A DNA stretch of 64,000 nucleotides from Haloferax mediterranei ATCC 33500 (GTDB lineage: Archaea; Halobacteriota; Halobacteria; Halobacteriales; Haloferacaceae). The notes below the pieces were generated by a model. It was not told the DNA's origin. It worked only from the letters and a program-made list of their open reading frames with translations, and made no database searches. Made by a program: the position numbers and the translations under genes. The stretch covers positions 1,302,001-1,366,000 of the forward strand of contig NC_017941.2 of assembly GCF_000306765.2 (NCBI RefSeq). The letters are read 5' to 3'. Below, piece by piece: positions 34,063 to 42,592 of this stretch. How positions within the stretch are numbered: position 1 is the first letter of the stretch; each line of letters opens with the position of its first letter.

Positions 34063-34398
34063 ATGAGTTCACCAGAAGCGACCAGTGCACCTATCCACGT
34101 CGAGAGTTCGGATCACCTCGACGAACTTATCACCGACCACGAGGTCGTCCTCGTCGACTACCACGCCGAATGGTGTGGGCCGTGTAAGATGCTCGAACCC
34201 ACCGTCGAGGAAATCGCCGAAGAGACCGACGCCGTCGTGGCGAAAGTAGATATCGACGAACTTCAGGAACTCGCTCGCAGCCAGCAGATTCGGAGCGTTC
34301 CGACACTCCAGTTCTACGCCCACGGCGAGCAACTAAAGGAGGTTATCGGCGTCCAGAGCAAAGAAGACCTCGTGGACATCATCGACGCCGCCGCGTAA
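34063..34398 (+). CDS. trx: Thioredoxin
   Basis: The 111-aa protein has the canonical WCGPCK active site (Cys38, Cys41) after VVLVDYHAE, and the cis-Pro segment RSVPTLQF. It is the cytoplasmic disulfide reductant. Upstream in-frame starts at 34015 (GTG) and 34030 (ATG) would add 16 and 11 residues; 34063 gives the standard length. Confidence 0.93.
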   Translation: MSSPEATSAPIHVESSDHLDELITDHEVVLVDYHAEWCGPCKMLEPTVEEIAEETDAVVAKVDIDELQELARSQQIRSVPTLQFYAHGEQLKEVIGVQSKEDLVDIIDAAA

Positions 34399-34524
34399 GG
34401 ACGACTGGTCCGGTCTCCGCTTCGTCGCCCTCGAAACGCTATTTTGGCAGTGTTTAAGCGATACTGGCGCGTACAAATTTGTGGTGGTTGATAGCATATA
34501 TCAGATCAATCACTGACACAACTC

Positions 34525-34914
34525 ATGGAGCCAGATTCACCGCGAGTGGTCACACAGCAGGATCTCGAAGCGGCCGAAGGCACCCCCGGTATCACCCGGA
34601 AGGTGGCCTTCCAAACGGACAATAACACGCTCGTCCAGGCGCACGTGGACGGCGGGGTCTCGTCAGGATGGCACCATCACGGTGACCGGCACGTCTATGC
34701 CCATCTCGTCGAGGGTGAGGCAGTTATCGAATACGGCCCCGGGGGGAACGAACGACTCGAAGTCGAGGCTGGAGGGTTCTTCCACCTCCCGCCGAGGGTC
34801 GTACACCGCGACGTCAACCCCATCGACGAGCCGCAGCGGTGGATAATCAGCTTCGTCGGCACCGGGGTGCTCGTCGAGAACGTCGACGGTCCGAGCCCCG
34901 AGACTTCCGCGTGA
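34525..34914 (+). CDS. Cupin-domain protein
   Basis: The 129-aa single-domain cupin has motif 1 GWHHHGDRHVYAHLVEGE (two metal His pairs) and motif 2 FFHLPPRVVHRDVN with the C-terminal His. The metal-binding beta barrel may be a sensor, isomerase or dioxygenase-like; no specific substrate is indicated. It follows thioredoxin by 126 bp of AT-rich sequence. Confidence 0.85.
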   Translation: MEPDSPRVVTQQDLEAAEGTPGITRKVAFQTDNNTLVQAHVDGGVSSGWHHHGDRHVYAHLVEGEAVIEYGPGGNERLEVEAGGFFHLPPRVVHRDVNPIDEPQRWIISFVGTGVLVENVDGPSPETSA

Positions 34915-34963
34915 CGTTCTCCCGGAACGGTAGAGTCGGAGGGCGCTCAGAACGGGAGGGCGC

Positions 34964-35281
34964 TCAGAACGGCGCGTCGGACACGTCGGGTTCGAATCCA
35001 GAGCCCGGTTCGTCGTCGTCGTAAGAGCCGCCGGTCGAAGCGTGCACCGCGTCGATTTCGTCGAACTCGGCGACCAGCCGTGATTTGAGTGCTTGAATCG
35101 TCATCGGCGAGATACCGCAGCCGGAACACGCGCCGGTAAGCGAAATCCACACTTCTCCAGTTTCCTCGTCGAGCGCGTCGATACCCGCACTGCCGCCGTG
35201 CATCTGAATCTGCGGGAAGTTTCGGCGCATGAACAACTCGATGCGCTCTTCGAGGGACTTCTCCGGCGCTTGTGAAGTCAT
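34964..35281 (-). CDS. NifU C-terminal-domain FeS scaffold
   Basis: The 105-aa protein has the NifU-like scaffold motif GACSGCGIS (Cys52, Cys55) in a typical Nfu domain ([21 protein letters not shown]). It assembles and hands over iron-sulfur clusters. An acidic C-terminal tail of about 25 residues follows. [10 protein letters not shown] (35281) is preferred to the longer reading. It is convergent with cupin and divergent from the SBDS gene. Confidence 0.9.
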   Translation of the reverse strand: MTSQAPEKSLEERIELFMRRNFPQIQMHGGSAGIDALDEETGEVWISLTGACSGCGISPMTIQALKSRLVAEFDEIDAVHASTGGSYDDDEPGSGFEPDVSDAPF

Positions 35282-35407
35282 ACCGAAAGGTGTGGGGTGG
35301 GCGAGCATAACGGTTTCTTCGCGGGGGAAGCTGGCTGGTTTCGTGGGACCCCGGTGCTGTCGGCGAGTCGGCGAGGGCTTTTTAGCACGGAGAGAGTATC
35401 GGAACCT

Positions 35408-36124
35408 ATGATTTCACTCGACGAGGCAGTCACGGCCCGCCTGGAATCTCACGGCGCGCGCTTCGAGGTGCTCATCGACCCCGACGCGGCACTGGCACTG
35501 AAACGCGACGAGTTCGACGGCGACCTTGAAGATGTCATCGCCGCCGAGGACGTATTCGAGGATGCATCCCGCGGCGACCGCCCCGCCGAGAACGACCTCG
35601 AAAAGGTGTTCGGAACGACCGACCCGCTGGAGATTATCCCCCAAGTCGTAAAGAAAGGAGAAATCCAGATTACAGCGGAACAGCGCCGCGAGATGCAAGA
35701 ACAAAAGCGTAAGTCGCTCATCAACCGTATCGCTCGCAACGCGGTGAACCCGCAGATGAACGACTCGCCGCACCCGCCGGAGCGAATCGAGCGAGCGCTC
35801 GAAGAAGCCGGATTCAAAATCGACCCGATGGAGCCAGTCGAATCGCAGGTCGACGACGCACTCGACGCGCTCCGACCCGTCTTGCCCATCAAGTTCGCCG
35901 AAGTCACTGTCGCCGTTCAACTCCCCGCCGAGTACGCCGGGAGCGGACAGGCGCAGATTCGAAGTTACGGCGAACTCGAACGTGAAGAGTGGCAAAGCGA
36001 CGGCTCGTGGGTCGGTGTCATCACGTTCCCCGCGGGGATGCAGAACGACTTCTACGACAAAGTGAACAACATCACGAGCGGGACAGCCGAGACCCGCATC
36101 GTGAAAGACGAAGACGACCTGTAA
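35408..36124 (+). CDS. sdo1: Ribosome maturation protein SBDS (Sdo1)
   Basis: The 238-aa protein has the SBDS three-domain layout: a FYSH-like N-terminal domain ([22 protein letters not shown]), a helical middle with [23 protein letters not shown] and [25 protein letters not shown], and a C-terminal ferredoxin-like domain ([19 protein letters not shown]). It helps release the anti-association factor from the large ribosomal subunit. ATG 35408 is required because the upstream 37 codons are not conserved. Confidence 0.94.
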   Translation: MISLDEAVTARLESHGARFEVLIDPDAALALKRDEFDGDLEDVIAAEDVFEDASRGDRPAENDLEKVFGTTDPLEIIPQVVKKGEIQITAEQRREMQEQKRKSLINRIARNAVNPQMNDSPHPPERIERALEEAGFKIDPMEPVESQVDDALDALRPVLPIKFAEVTVAVQLPAEYAGSGQAQIRSYGELEREEWQSDGSWVGVITFPAGMQNDFYDKVNNITSGTAETRIVKDEDDL

Positions 36125-36149
36125 CGACCGATAGACGACTCGGTTTGTC

Positions 36150-36154
36150 TTTTT
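36150..36154 (+). terminator. T5 tract after the SBDS gene
   Basis: Five T residues sit 25 bp after the SBDS stop (36124) and just before the convergent membrane gene. It is consistent with archaeal T-tract termination. Confidence 0.35.
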
Positions 36155-36158
36155 CCAC

Positions 36159-36743
36159 CTAGTCGTTAGCTAGGCCCCGTATGATGGCGTAACTAACGAA
36201 GAACGGTGCGAGGGTCGGCACCGCCGTGGACGAGACCTCGATAGCGAGTGCCACCGAAACCGATAGTTCACTCGCATGCTGTACGGCAAGGAACGACGAG
36301 GTGAGAGCCAGAACTTGGATGAACGCGGCACCGATTAAGAACACTACACCAGTGTGGACAGTGGCCCGAACGGTACCCATCGATTCCGGCGTCGAAACGC
36401 GCGACGGCGGGACAATCGAGTCTACCGCGATTAGCAACCCACCAGCCAGCACGAGCAGAATACTGTGATACTCGTACGAATACGGGGACGGCAGGCCGTC
36501 GAGGACTTTTGTGACGCTTCCGACTGCCGCAAACAGGAAATAAGACATCGAAAACGCACGGATTCCAGTGGAGATGCCACGAGAGTACCCGAGAATAAAC
36601 TCACTTCGTCTTCGACCGTTCAGATGAGCGTATATTTTCGGCGAGAAGCGGTCCGCAATGGCGTCTCTGTACTGGATGGTTCGATACCACATCGCCACGA
36701 GAAGAACGAAAATTAGGAGTCCAACAGCGGTTCTGTGAGACAT
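36159..36743 (-). CDS. Polytopic membrane protein, unknown
   Basis: The 194-aa protein has five or six hydrophobic helices, an N-terminal signal-anchor-like first helix (TAVGLLIFVLLVAMWY), and a polar NGRRRSEFILGYS loop. No active-site motif is visible. It lies 21 bp downstream of the FUN14-like gene on the same strand, so they may be one transcript. The function is unknown. Confidence 0.6.
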   Translation of the reverse strand: MSHRTAVGLLIFVLLVAMWYRTIQYRDAIADRFSPKIYAHLNGRRRSEFILGYSRGISTGIRAFSMSYFLFAAVGSVTKVLDGLPSPYSYEYHSILLVLAGGLLIAVDSIVPPSRVSTPESMGTVRATVHTGVVFLIGAAFIQVLALTSSFLAVQHASELSVSVALAIEVSSTAVPTLAPFFVSYAIIRGLAND

Positions 36744-36764
36744 TCGCGCAACACCAACCGGCGG

Positions 36765-37094
36765 TTATCCCTTTTTGAAGCCGGCGAGGAAGCCGCCAGA
36801 GAAGCCGGCGGAGACAGAAAGCGTCGAGAGGATAGTCGAAATCCAGTTCGGCGGCGCGCCCGTAGCCGCGCCCTGCGTCGCCTGCACGAGACCGCCGGTG
36901 AGGCGTTCCCAGTCAACGGAAAGAATGCCGCGCGATTCGAGGAATTTGAACACGGCGAGTTGAAGCCCGACGATGACGGCAATGAGCTTTGCCACTTTCT
37001 TGGCGGCAAAGCCGATAACACCGCCGACGACGGCCCCGCTGCCGAACTCTAACCCGAGTTGCTGCGGATCGAGGCTTAGTTGTAAGGGATCCAT
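36765..37094 (-). CDS. FUN14-family membrane protein
   Basis: The 109-aa protein has FUN14 characteristics: a glycine-rich helix (GSGAVVGGVIGFAAKKVAKLIAVIVGLQLAVF) with GxxxG-like packing, and a C-terminal SAGFSGGFLAGFKKG helix. Eukaryotic FUNDC1 is a mitophagy receptor; archaeal roles are unknown. It is the upstream gene of a two-gene minus-strand unit. Confidence 0.82.
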   Translation of the reverse strand: MDPLQLSLDPQQLGLEFGSGAVVGGVIGFAAKKVAKLIAVIVGLQLAVFKFLESRGILSVDWERLTGGLVQATQGAATGAPPNWISTILSTLSVSAGFSGGFLAGFKKG

Positions 37095-37204
37095 ACGGGC
37101 AACATCCTGCGTATTCCTATAAGTGACTTGTGGGAAACTGTCGCGACTGCTGGTAAGTTCGCCCAGTTGGAGGAAGCGGCACCAAGAGGTCGTCGCCGAA
37201 GATA

Positions 37205-37260
37205 TTCGAACGCAGGTAAGTACGTTCGAACGCAGGTGAGGCTACATTCGAACGCGGGTA
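37205..37260. repeat. Three short direct repeats TTCGAACGCRGGTR
   Basis: Three 14-bp near-identical copies start at 37205, 37225 and 37247 (periods 20 and 22 bp), each containing the TTCGAA palindrome. They lie in the 324-bp gap between the FUN14-like gene (start 37094) and hflX (start 37419), about 160 bp before hflX. The rest of the gap holds no coding frame I can support. Confidence 0.75.
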
Positions 37261-37418
37261 ATCTACAAGACTCCGGGCAACCAAGCGCGGGTATGGAACG
37301 GGAGGTGACGAGCCGCCATCTCGACGTGTAAGCCCGGCCGAACGGGGCTTAAGTGCCTCCGGCGGCTAGTACTAACTGACACAGTGCAGGAAACGTACCC
37401 CACATCCGAGGTGCGACG

Positions 37419-38714
37419 ATGACGCGCGTCGTCGTCGCAAAGCGTGTCGACCGCGGAGACGCCGACCTCACCGAAATCTCCGACCTCGCCCGCGCGGCGG
37501 GCTACGACGTGGTCGCGACCCTCTCGCAGACCCGCGAAGAGGACGCCGCGTTCCACTTCGGCGAGGGGAAAGTCGGTGAATTAGCGTCGCTCGTCGCTCG
37601 CGAGGACGCCTCGGCCGTCATCTTCGATAACCGACTGGGCCCGTACCAGACGTACAATATCGCCCAGAAACTCCCCGACGACGTCGAGGTTATCGACCGC
37701 TTTACGCTCATCCTCGAAATATTCGGTCAGCGGGCGAACACCCGCAAGGCGCAGTTACAGGTCGAACTCGCCGAGTTACGCTACGAACTCCCGCGCGCCG
37801 AGGCGAAGGCGTCGCTGGCAAAGCGCGACGAGCGCCCCGGGTTCATGGGGCTTGGCGAGTACGACGAGAGTCGCGAGCGCGACATCAAAGCGCAGATTTC
37901 GCGCATCAAAAACGAACTCGACGCCATCGCGGAGAAAGAAGAAACGCGGCGCGAACAGCGCCGCGAGTCGGGCTTCGACCTCGTTGCCCTCGCGGGCTAT
38001 ACGAACGCCGGCAAGTCGACGCTGATGCAACGGCTCGCGGCGGACTTGGAGGTCGGACAGAACGAAGACCTCCATCCGGACCTCGACCCGACCGCTGAGT
38101 CCGAAGACAAACTGTTTACGACGCTCGGAACGACGACGCGGCGGGCTGAAACGGGCAAACGAGACGTTCTACTCACTGACACCGTTGGATTCGTCTCCGA
38201 CCTCCCGCACTGGCTCGTCGAGTCGTTCAAATCCACGCTCGATTCCGTCTATCGCGCAGACCTCGTGTTGCTCGTGGTGGACGCGTCGGAACCGCTCGAA
38301 GAGATGCGTGAAAAGCTCATCACCAGCCACGACACGCTCTACGAGCGCAACGAGGCACCCATCGTCACCGTGTTCAACAAGATTGACAAGGTCGACGACG
38401 AGGAACTCGAAGAAAAGCGCGCGGCGCTCTCGGCGCTCGCACCGAACCCCGTCGCAGTGTCGGGACTCACCGGCGAGAACGTCGAGGCGTTGGCAGAGCG
38501 CGTCGAGCGCGAACTTCCCGCGTGGGAACACGAGCGACTGCTCCTCCCGATGGCTGACGAGGCGATGAGCCTTGTCTCGTGGCTCTACGACCACGCGCAC
38601 GTCGAACGCGAGGACTACGAAGGCGAACAGGTCCACGTCGAGTTCGAAGCGCGCCCCGCAATCGTCGAAAAGGCGCGGGCGAAGGCGGCGTCGCTATCAG
38701 CTGCGCCAAAGTAG
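37419..38714 (+). CDS. hflX: GTPase HflX
   Basis: The 431-aa protein has the HflX N-terminal nucleotide domain (GEGKVGELASLV, FDNRLGPYQTYNI), a coiled-coil (residues 150-185, KAQISRIKNELDAIAEKEETRREQRRE) and the G domain. G1 GYTNAGKST (about 193), G3 DTVGF and G4 NKID are all present. It binds ribosomes and rescues stalled ones under stress. It is preceded by the triple TTCGAACGC repeat. Confidence 0.94.
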   Translation: MTRVVVAKRVDRGDADLTEISDLARAAGYDVVATLSQTREEDAAFHFGEGKVGELASLVAREDASAVIFDNRLGPYQTYNIAQKLPDDVEVIDRFTLILEIFGQRANTRKAQLQVELAELRYELPRAEAKASLAKRDERPGFMGLGEYDESRERDIKAQISRIKNELDAIAEKEETRREQRRESGFDLVALAGYTNAGKSTLMQRLAADLEVGQNEDLHPDLDPTAESEDKLFTTLGTTTRRAETGKRDVLLTDTVGFVSDLPHWLVESFKSTLDSVYRADLVLLVVDASEPLEEMREKLITSHDTLYERNEAPIVTVFNKIDKVDDEELEEKRAALSALAPNPVAVSGLTGENVEALAERVERELPAWEHERLLLPMADEAMSLVSWLYDHAHVEREDYEGEQVHVEFEARPAIVEKARAKAASLSAAPK

Positions 38715-38750
38715 CGCTCTCGTCACACCGGACGGAGCGCTCTCGATTCG

Positions 38751-38763
38751 TTTTTCAAAAAAA
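38751..38763. terminator. Bidirectional TTTTTC-AAAAAAA terminator
   Basis: T5 then A7 in the 69-bp gap between the convergent stops of hflX and the PGF-CTERM gene. Each strand has a T tract right after its coding region. Confidence 0.5.
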
Positions 38764-38783
38764 GTTCCCGCACAAACGGTGAC

Positions 38784-41700
38784 TTAGTCGCGCCAAACCC
38801 GCGCAGCGACCAGTGCGAGTGCGGTGAGGGCGACCGTGACACCGAATCCAGGGGCGTCGCTCTGGGTGGTCTGGGCCGCCGTCGTGGTCGTCTCGGAAGC
38901 GGTAGTCTCGCTCGCCGGTTCAGTCTGTGTAGCGTCCTCGGTCGTCGTCTCGTTGCCAGTATCTGCGTGCTGGGACGAAATTGCGAACACGGAGAACCCT
39001 GGCGTCACGGCGGCGTAGCGGTCACCACCGAGGTGGGTCGTCTCCAGCGTCTGCCACTCGCCGTCGTGATAGCGAGACAGCGTGACATTCGCCGGGTCCG
39101 TGCCGGTCTGTTCGAGTCGGTCAGACGGGACGGTGAACGTGATTGTCGCGTCCTCGATGTCCTCGTCGGTCGTCCCGGAGAGGTCAATTTGTAGGTAGTC
39201 AATCACGGCCACATCCGTCGAATCGTCCGAATCCGCGCCCGTGTATTCGGGCGTTCCGTCGGGTACCTCGTCTGCCGAACTGACCGAGACGCCGAGTTCG
39301 GGCGCCGTCGACGAGAGGTTGAGGTCGAGTTTCGAGACCGATGGCTGCGTGTCGTTCGACGCGGCTTCCGCTTGCGTCGCGTTCGCCGCAGTCTCGTTCG
39401 TTTCGGTCGTGTTCGTGGTGGTGTTCGATGCGGTACTCAGCTGTTCGAGGTCGATGCTCACCGTCTCCTCTGACGAGGCGTTCGTGACCGTCACCGTGGT
39501 CTCCTCGCCGTTCGACGTGACACTGGCGGCGTCCGCACCAGCGACCGAGACCGTCACGTCGGTACTGTCGTTCGAACTCGTGGTGGTCGTACTGTCGTCG
39601 TCTGTATCCACCGGTTCGGCATCGTCGTCATCGTCATCGCTCGTCGACGACGAGGGTTCAGACTCAGACGAAGTCGTCGAGTCGGACGAGGAGGACGAAT
39701 CGCTCGACTCAGAGTCGGTTTCTTCCGCAGGTGCCAGATTGATCTGCCCGGCGGAGTAGTGGATGTCAAAGCCAATATCGATACTGCTGTCCGAGTTAGA
39801 CTGGGCGTTGACCGTCTTGTTCTCGCCCTCGTAATCCGCGGACAGGTCAGATGGGGACGACACCCCCCACTGGTTCAACAGGGCCGACGGGAGTGTCGCC
39901 TCGAACCGCCCCGTGTTGTTGTCGCCATCGACGGTCCTGTGCGGGCCAGCGACTTCGACTTCGAGCTGCCCAGCAGTCTCGTTGTATCGCGGTGGCGTGA
40001 ACGCCTGCGCGTCCGTACCGATGACGAGCCCCGACATGTTCGGGTTATACTGCTGGACGCTATCGTTCGAGACGAACGCGAGCGAGAACATCGGCTTGAA
40101 CGCGGCGTTCGCCTGGTCCTCACTCTCGGAAAGCGTCTCCCAGTCACTCACTCCCGACGCGTTGCTGGTGTACTGCGACTCGATTGGGTTCCCCGTGACG
40201 TTCACCTCGTAATAGGTGGACTTGTTGGTCACGTTCATCGAGACGTTCTGTGCCGTCGCGATGAGGACGCCCGGTTCGTACGAGTGGTTGACGTGGAGCG
40301 TCACCCGAATCTCTGAGTCGTTCGCCAGACCGGTTCCAGAGAGGTTCTGCGGCCACGTCTTCTGGTAGTCGTTGAGGTCGAACTGAAGCAGTCCACCCTG
40401 TCCCGACGGTGGAGCGACAGACGACTCGACGACCGTCGTGTTCGTGGGGCCGGAGACGACGCTCCAGTCGGTGACAGTCGCGAGGTCGTCGACGGCGACC
40501 GAGACGGGCGTCTCGTTACCGACGGCGAGTTGGTAGGTCCCCGAAGTGTACGAACTCCCGTAGGACACGAGGACGCTCACGTTTCGTTCGCTGTTCGGTT
40601 GCACCTCGAAGGTACTGCTGTTGAGCGCCTCGTACGAGCCTGTCTTCGGGTAGACGTGGACCGTGTAGTTCTGTGCGGTGCTGCCAGTGTTGTTCAGCGT
40701 GACGTTCACTGGGTACGACTGGCCCTTGAACAGCGGGTCGTCTTCGACGACGTACGAATCGAGCGTGACGTTGTTCGTGACGTTCACGGAGAATACGTCC
40801 TCGGCGACGGGGTTGAGCGACGCCCACTGCATCGAGTCGTCGATGACCGCCGCACGAACGCGGTACTCGCCTGCTGCGGCCTTCGCGGGCAGCGTGAACG
40901 TCACGGACCCGTCGAGCGTGGACAGCGAGTCGTTGTAGTCGATGACCCCGTTGGGGCCGCGGAGCGTGAGGTTCGCGTCCGTGAGGGACACGGAGTTCGT
41001 CACGTTGTACTGCACGGTCACGTCGACTGTCGACCCGGTCGTCGTCGACTGGTCGGAGACAGTTACGTTCGACGCGGAGGAACTCGAACCGCCCCCATCG
41101 TTGGTATCGTTAATCTGCACGCTCGTCGCCGTCTCGTTGTTGACCGTGAGGTCCTGTGTCGTCCCTTCGACCGACGAACCGTAGGCGACAGAGAGGTTGA
41201 CCGTGGTCGTCGCGCCGCCCGCGAGCGTCTGTGTCGTGTTGTTCATCGGCGTCGAGTTCCACGACTGCCCGTAGACGCGGGCCTCGAACGTCTCAGAGAC
41301 GCCTCCGGTATTGTTCAGGGTTGCGTTAACCCAGAACGTCTCACCCGGGTCGACTGCTGTCTCAGAGACGGTGTAAGAATCGATGGTGACGTTCCCGCCG
41401 GAGTCGACGACGAACATCTGCGAGACGATTCCCTGTCCCGAGGAACTGTTGTACGTCGACGCGGCGAGTCGCTTCGCACCCGTGTCCAGAGCGCCGTCCG
41501 GGATGCTCATCGTCGTCGAATCGGCCAACGGTGGACTGCTCGAATTCGAGACCAGCGTCCCCTGTCCCGCCGGGTCGACGACGCTCACGGTGAGGTCCGA
41601 CTGGTCGACTGCGCCCGTCACGTTGTATGCAACCCCGATATCTGTCGTCTGCCCCGGTGTAATCGTGGTCTGTGCCTGTGCCTGTACCTCGGGTGAAGAA

Positions 41701-41840
41701 GATGGAACTGTCAACCCGGCGGCGGCCGTCACCATCGCTCCGAGCGGAACGACCGAGGTGACGACGACGAACACCACCAGAAGTGTCAGAAATCTTTCTC
41801 TATGCCGTTTCATACGCGAAAATAGATAGAAGGGGTTCAT
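38784..41840 (-). CDS. Large PGF-CTERM surface protein
   Basis: The protein of about 1,018 aa (start MNPFYLFSRM; a later Met at 41813 gives MKRHRERFLTLL) has a Sec signal, repeated CARDB-like Ig domains (FEARVYGQSWNSTPMNNT, VTLDSYVVEDDPLFKGQSYPVNVTLNNTGS) with many N-glycosylation sites NxS/T, and a Ser/Thr/Asp-rich stalk. Residues near 900-970 match the PGF-pre-PGF type domain (NVTLSRYHDGEWQTLETTHL, VTPGFSVFAIS). It ends in PGFGVTVALTALALVAARVWRD, the PGF-CTERM tail cut by archaeosortase ArtA for lipid anchoring. It is probably an S-layer-associated or adhesion protein. Confidence 0.9.
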   Translation of the reverse strand: MNPFYLFSRMKRHRERFLTLLVVFVVVTSVVPLGAMVTAAAGLTVPSSSPEVQAQAQTTITPGQTTDIGVAYNVTGAVDQSDLTVSVVDPAGQGTLVSNSSSPPLADSTTMSIPDGALDTGAKRLAASTYNSSSGQGIVSQMFVVDSGGNVTIDSYTVSETAVDPGETFWVNATLNNTGGVSETFEARVYGQSWNSTPMNNTTQTLAGGATTTVNLSVAYGSSVEGTTQDLTVNNETATSVQINDTNDGGGSSSSASNVTVSDQSTTTGSTVDVTVQYNVTNSVSLTDANLTLRGPNGVIDYNDSLSTLDGSVTFTLPAKAAAGEYRVRAAVIDDSMQWASLNPVAEDVFSVNVTNNVTLDSYVVEDDPLFKGQSYPVNVTLNNTGSTAQNYTVHVYPKTGSYEALNSSTFEVQPNSERNVSVLVSYGSSYTSGTYQLAVGNETPVSVAVDDLATVTDWSVVSGPTNTTVVESSVAPPSGQGGLLQFDLNDYQKTWPQNLSGTGLANDSEIRVTLHVNHSYEPGVLIATAQNVSMNVTNKSTYYEVNVTGNPIESQYTSNASGVSDWETLSESEDQANAAFKPMFSLAFVSNDSVQQYNPNMSGLVIGTDAQAFTPPRYNETAGQLEVEVAGPHRTVDGDNNTGRFEATLPSALLNQWGVSSPSDLSADYEGENKTVNAQSNSDSSIDIGFDIHYSAGQINLAPAEETDSESSDSSSSSDSTTSSESEPSSSTSDDDDDDAEPVDTDDDSTTTTSSNDSTDVTVSVAGADAASVTSNGEETTVTVTNASSEETVSIDLEQLSTASNTTTNTTETNETAANATQAEAASNDTQPSVSKLDLNLSSTAPELGVSVSSADEVPDGTPEYTGADSDDSTDVAVIDYLQIDLSGTTDEDIEDATITFTVPSDRLEQTGTDPANVTLSRYHDGEWQTLETTHLGGDRYAAVTPGFSVFAISSQHADTGNETTTEDATQTEPASETTASETTTTAAQTTQSDAPGFGVTVALTALALVAARVWRD

Positions 41841-42061
41841 AAACCTGCGCTGCACGTAGTCAGAATTGATATCTAGGTACGCCCGATAAGACGCCCATAG
41901 CAGTAGCTGGCCACACGGTTTCTTTATCACTATAGGAGAGGAGATATCAGGCGATCCCGTGAATGAAGAAGTCGTATTACTAACAATTGAGGGCTCAATT
42001 AAGAGACTAGAAATTCAGTCGAGATAATCTAGTCGAGGATTGTGACTCCATACGTAATTGA
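41841..42061. other. AT-rich intergenic region
   Basis: These 221 bp between the PGF-CTERM gene (start 41840) and the moaC stop contain promoter-like AT-rich sequence and a short dyad near 42029, but no credible frame. Confidence 0.5.
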
Positions 42062-42592
42062 TTAATTACCTTTCTCTTTCCGAACCACCTCGACATCCGT
42101 GATTTTCGTCCCCGGATATTGACCGTCGTCGTCCTTTTCGGCGGCCTTCACCATGTCCCAGATGACGTTGAGTCCCGTCGTCACGCCCTCCAGAGCCTCC
42201 ATCTCACAGCCCGTTTTGCCGGTCGTACCGACGGTGACCGAAAGCGTGACCGACTCGTCGGCTACCTCGAACTCGGTGTCGACGTTCGTGATGGGAATCT
42301 GGTGGCACATCGGAATCGTCTCCCACGTGTGTTTGACCGCCTGAATCGCGCCGATTCGGGCGGTTGCGAGCACGTCGCCTTTCCCGATTTGATTGTCGCG
42401 GATGGCGCGAATCGTGGACGCGCTGAGATGGATGGTGCCGCGGGCGACGGCCCGGCGGCGTGTGTCGGGCTTTGCGCCCACGTCCACCATCTGGACGTTT
42501 CCGTCTTCGTCGACGTGGGTCAGTTCTCGGTCGTCGCTGCTGTTCGCCGCAGTGTCAGGGTCGGTGTCGGTGTTGGGTTTCGTATCGCTCAT
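42062..42592 (-). CDS. moaC: MoaC, cyclic pyranopterin monophosphate synthase
   Basis: The 176-aa protein has a variable Asp-rich N-terminus and the MoaC core: MVDVGAKPDTRRRAVARGTI, KGDVLATARIGAIQAVKHT, MCHQIPI (MCHP in bacteria) and TGCEMEALEGVT. It makes cyclic pyranopterin monophosphate for molybdopterin. It overlaps the nnr gene by 4 bases, which is unexpected functionally. Confidence 0.92.
   Translation of the reverse strand: MSDTKPNTDTDPDTAANSSDDRELTHVDEDGNVQMVDVGAKPDTRRRAVARGTIHLSASTIRAIRDNQIGKGDVLATARIGAIQAVKHTWETIPMCHQIPITNVDTEFEVADESVTLSVTVGTTGKTGCEMEALEGVTTGLNVIWDMVKAAEKDDDGQYPGTKITDVEVVRKEKGN

Noticed and set aside
37205..37260. CRISPR array
   Set aside because: Repeats are 14 bp with 6-8-bp spacers; too short and no cas genes nearby.
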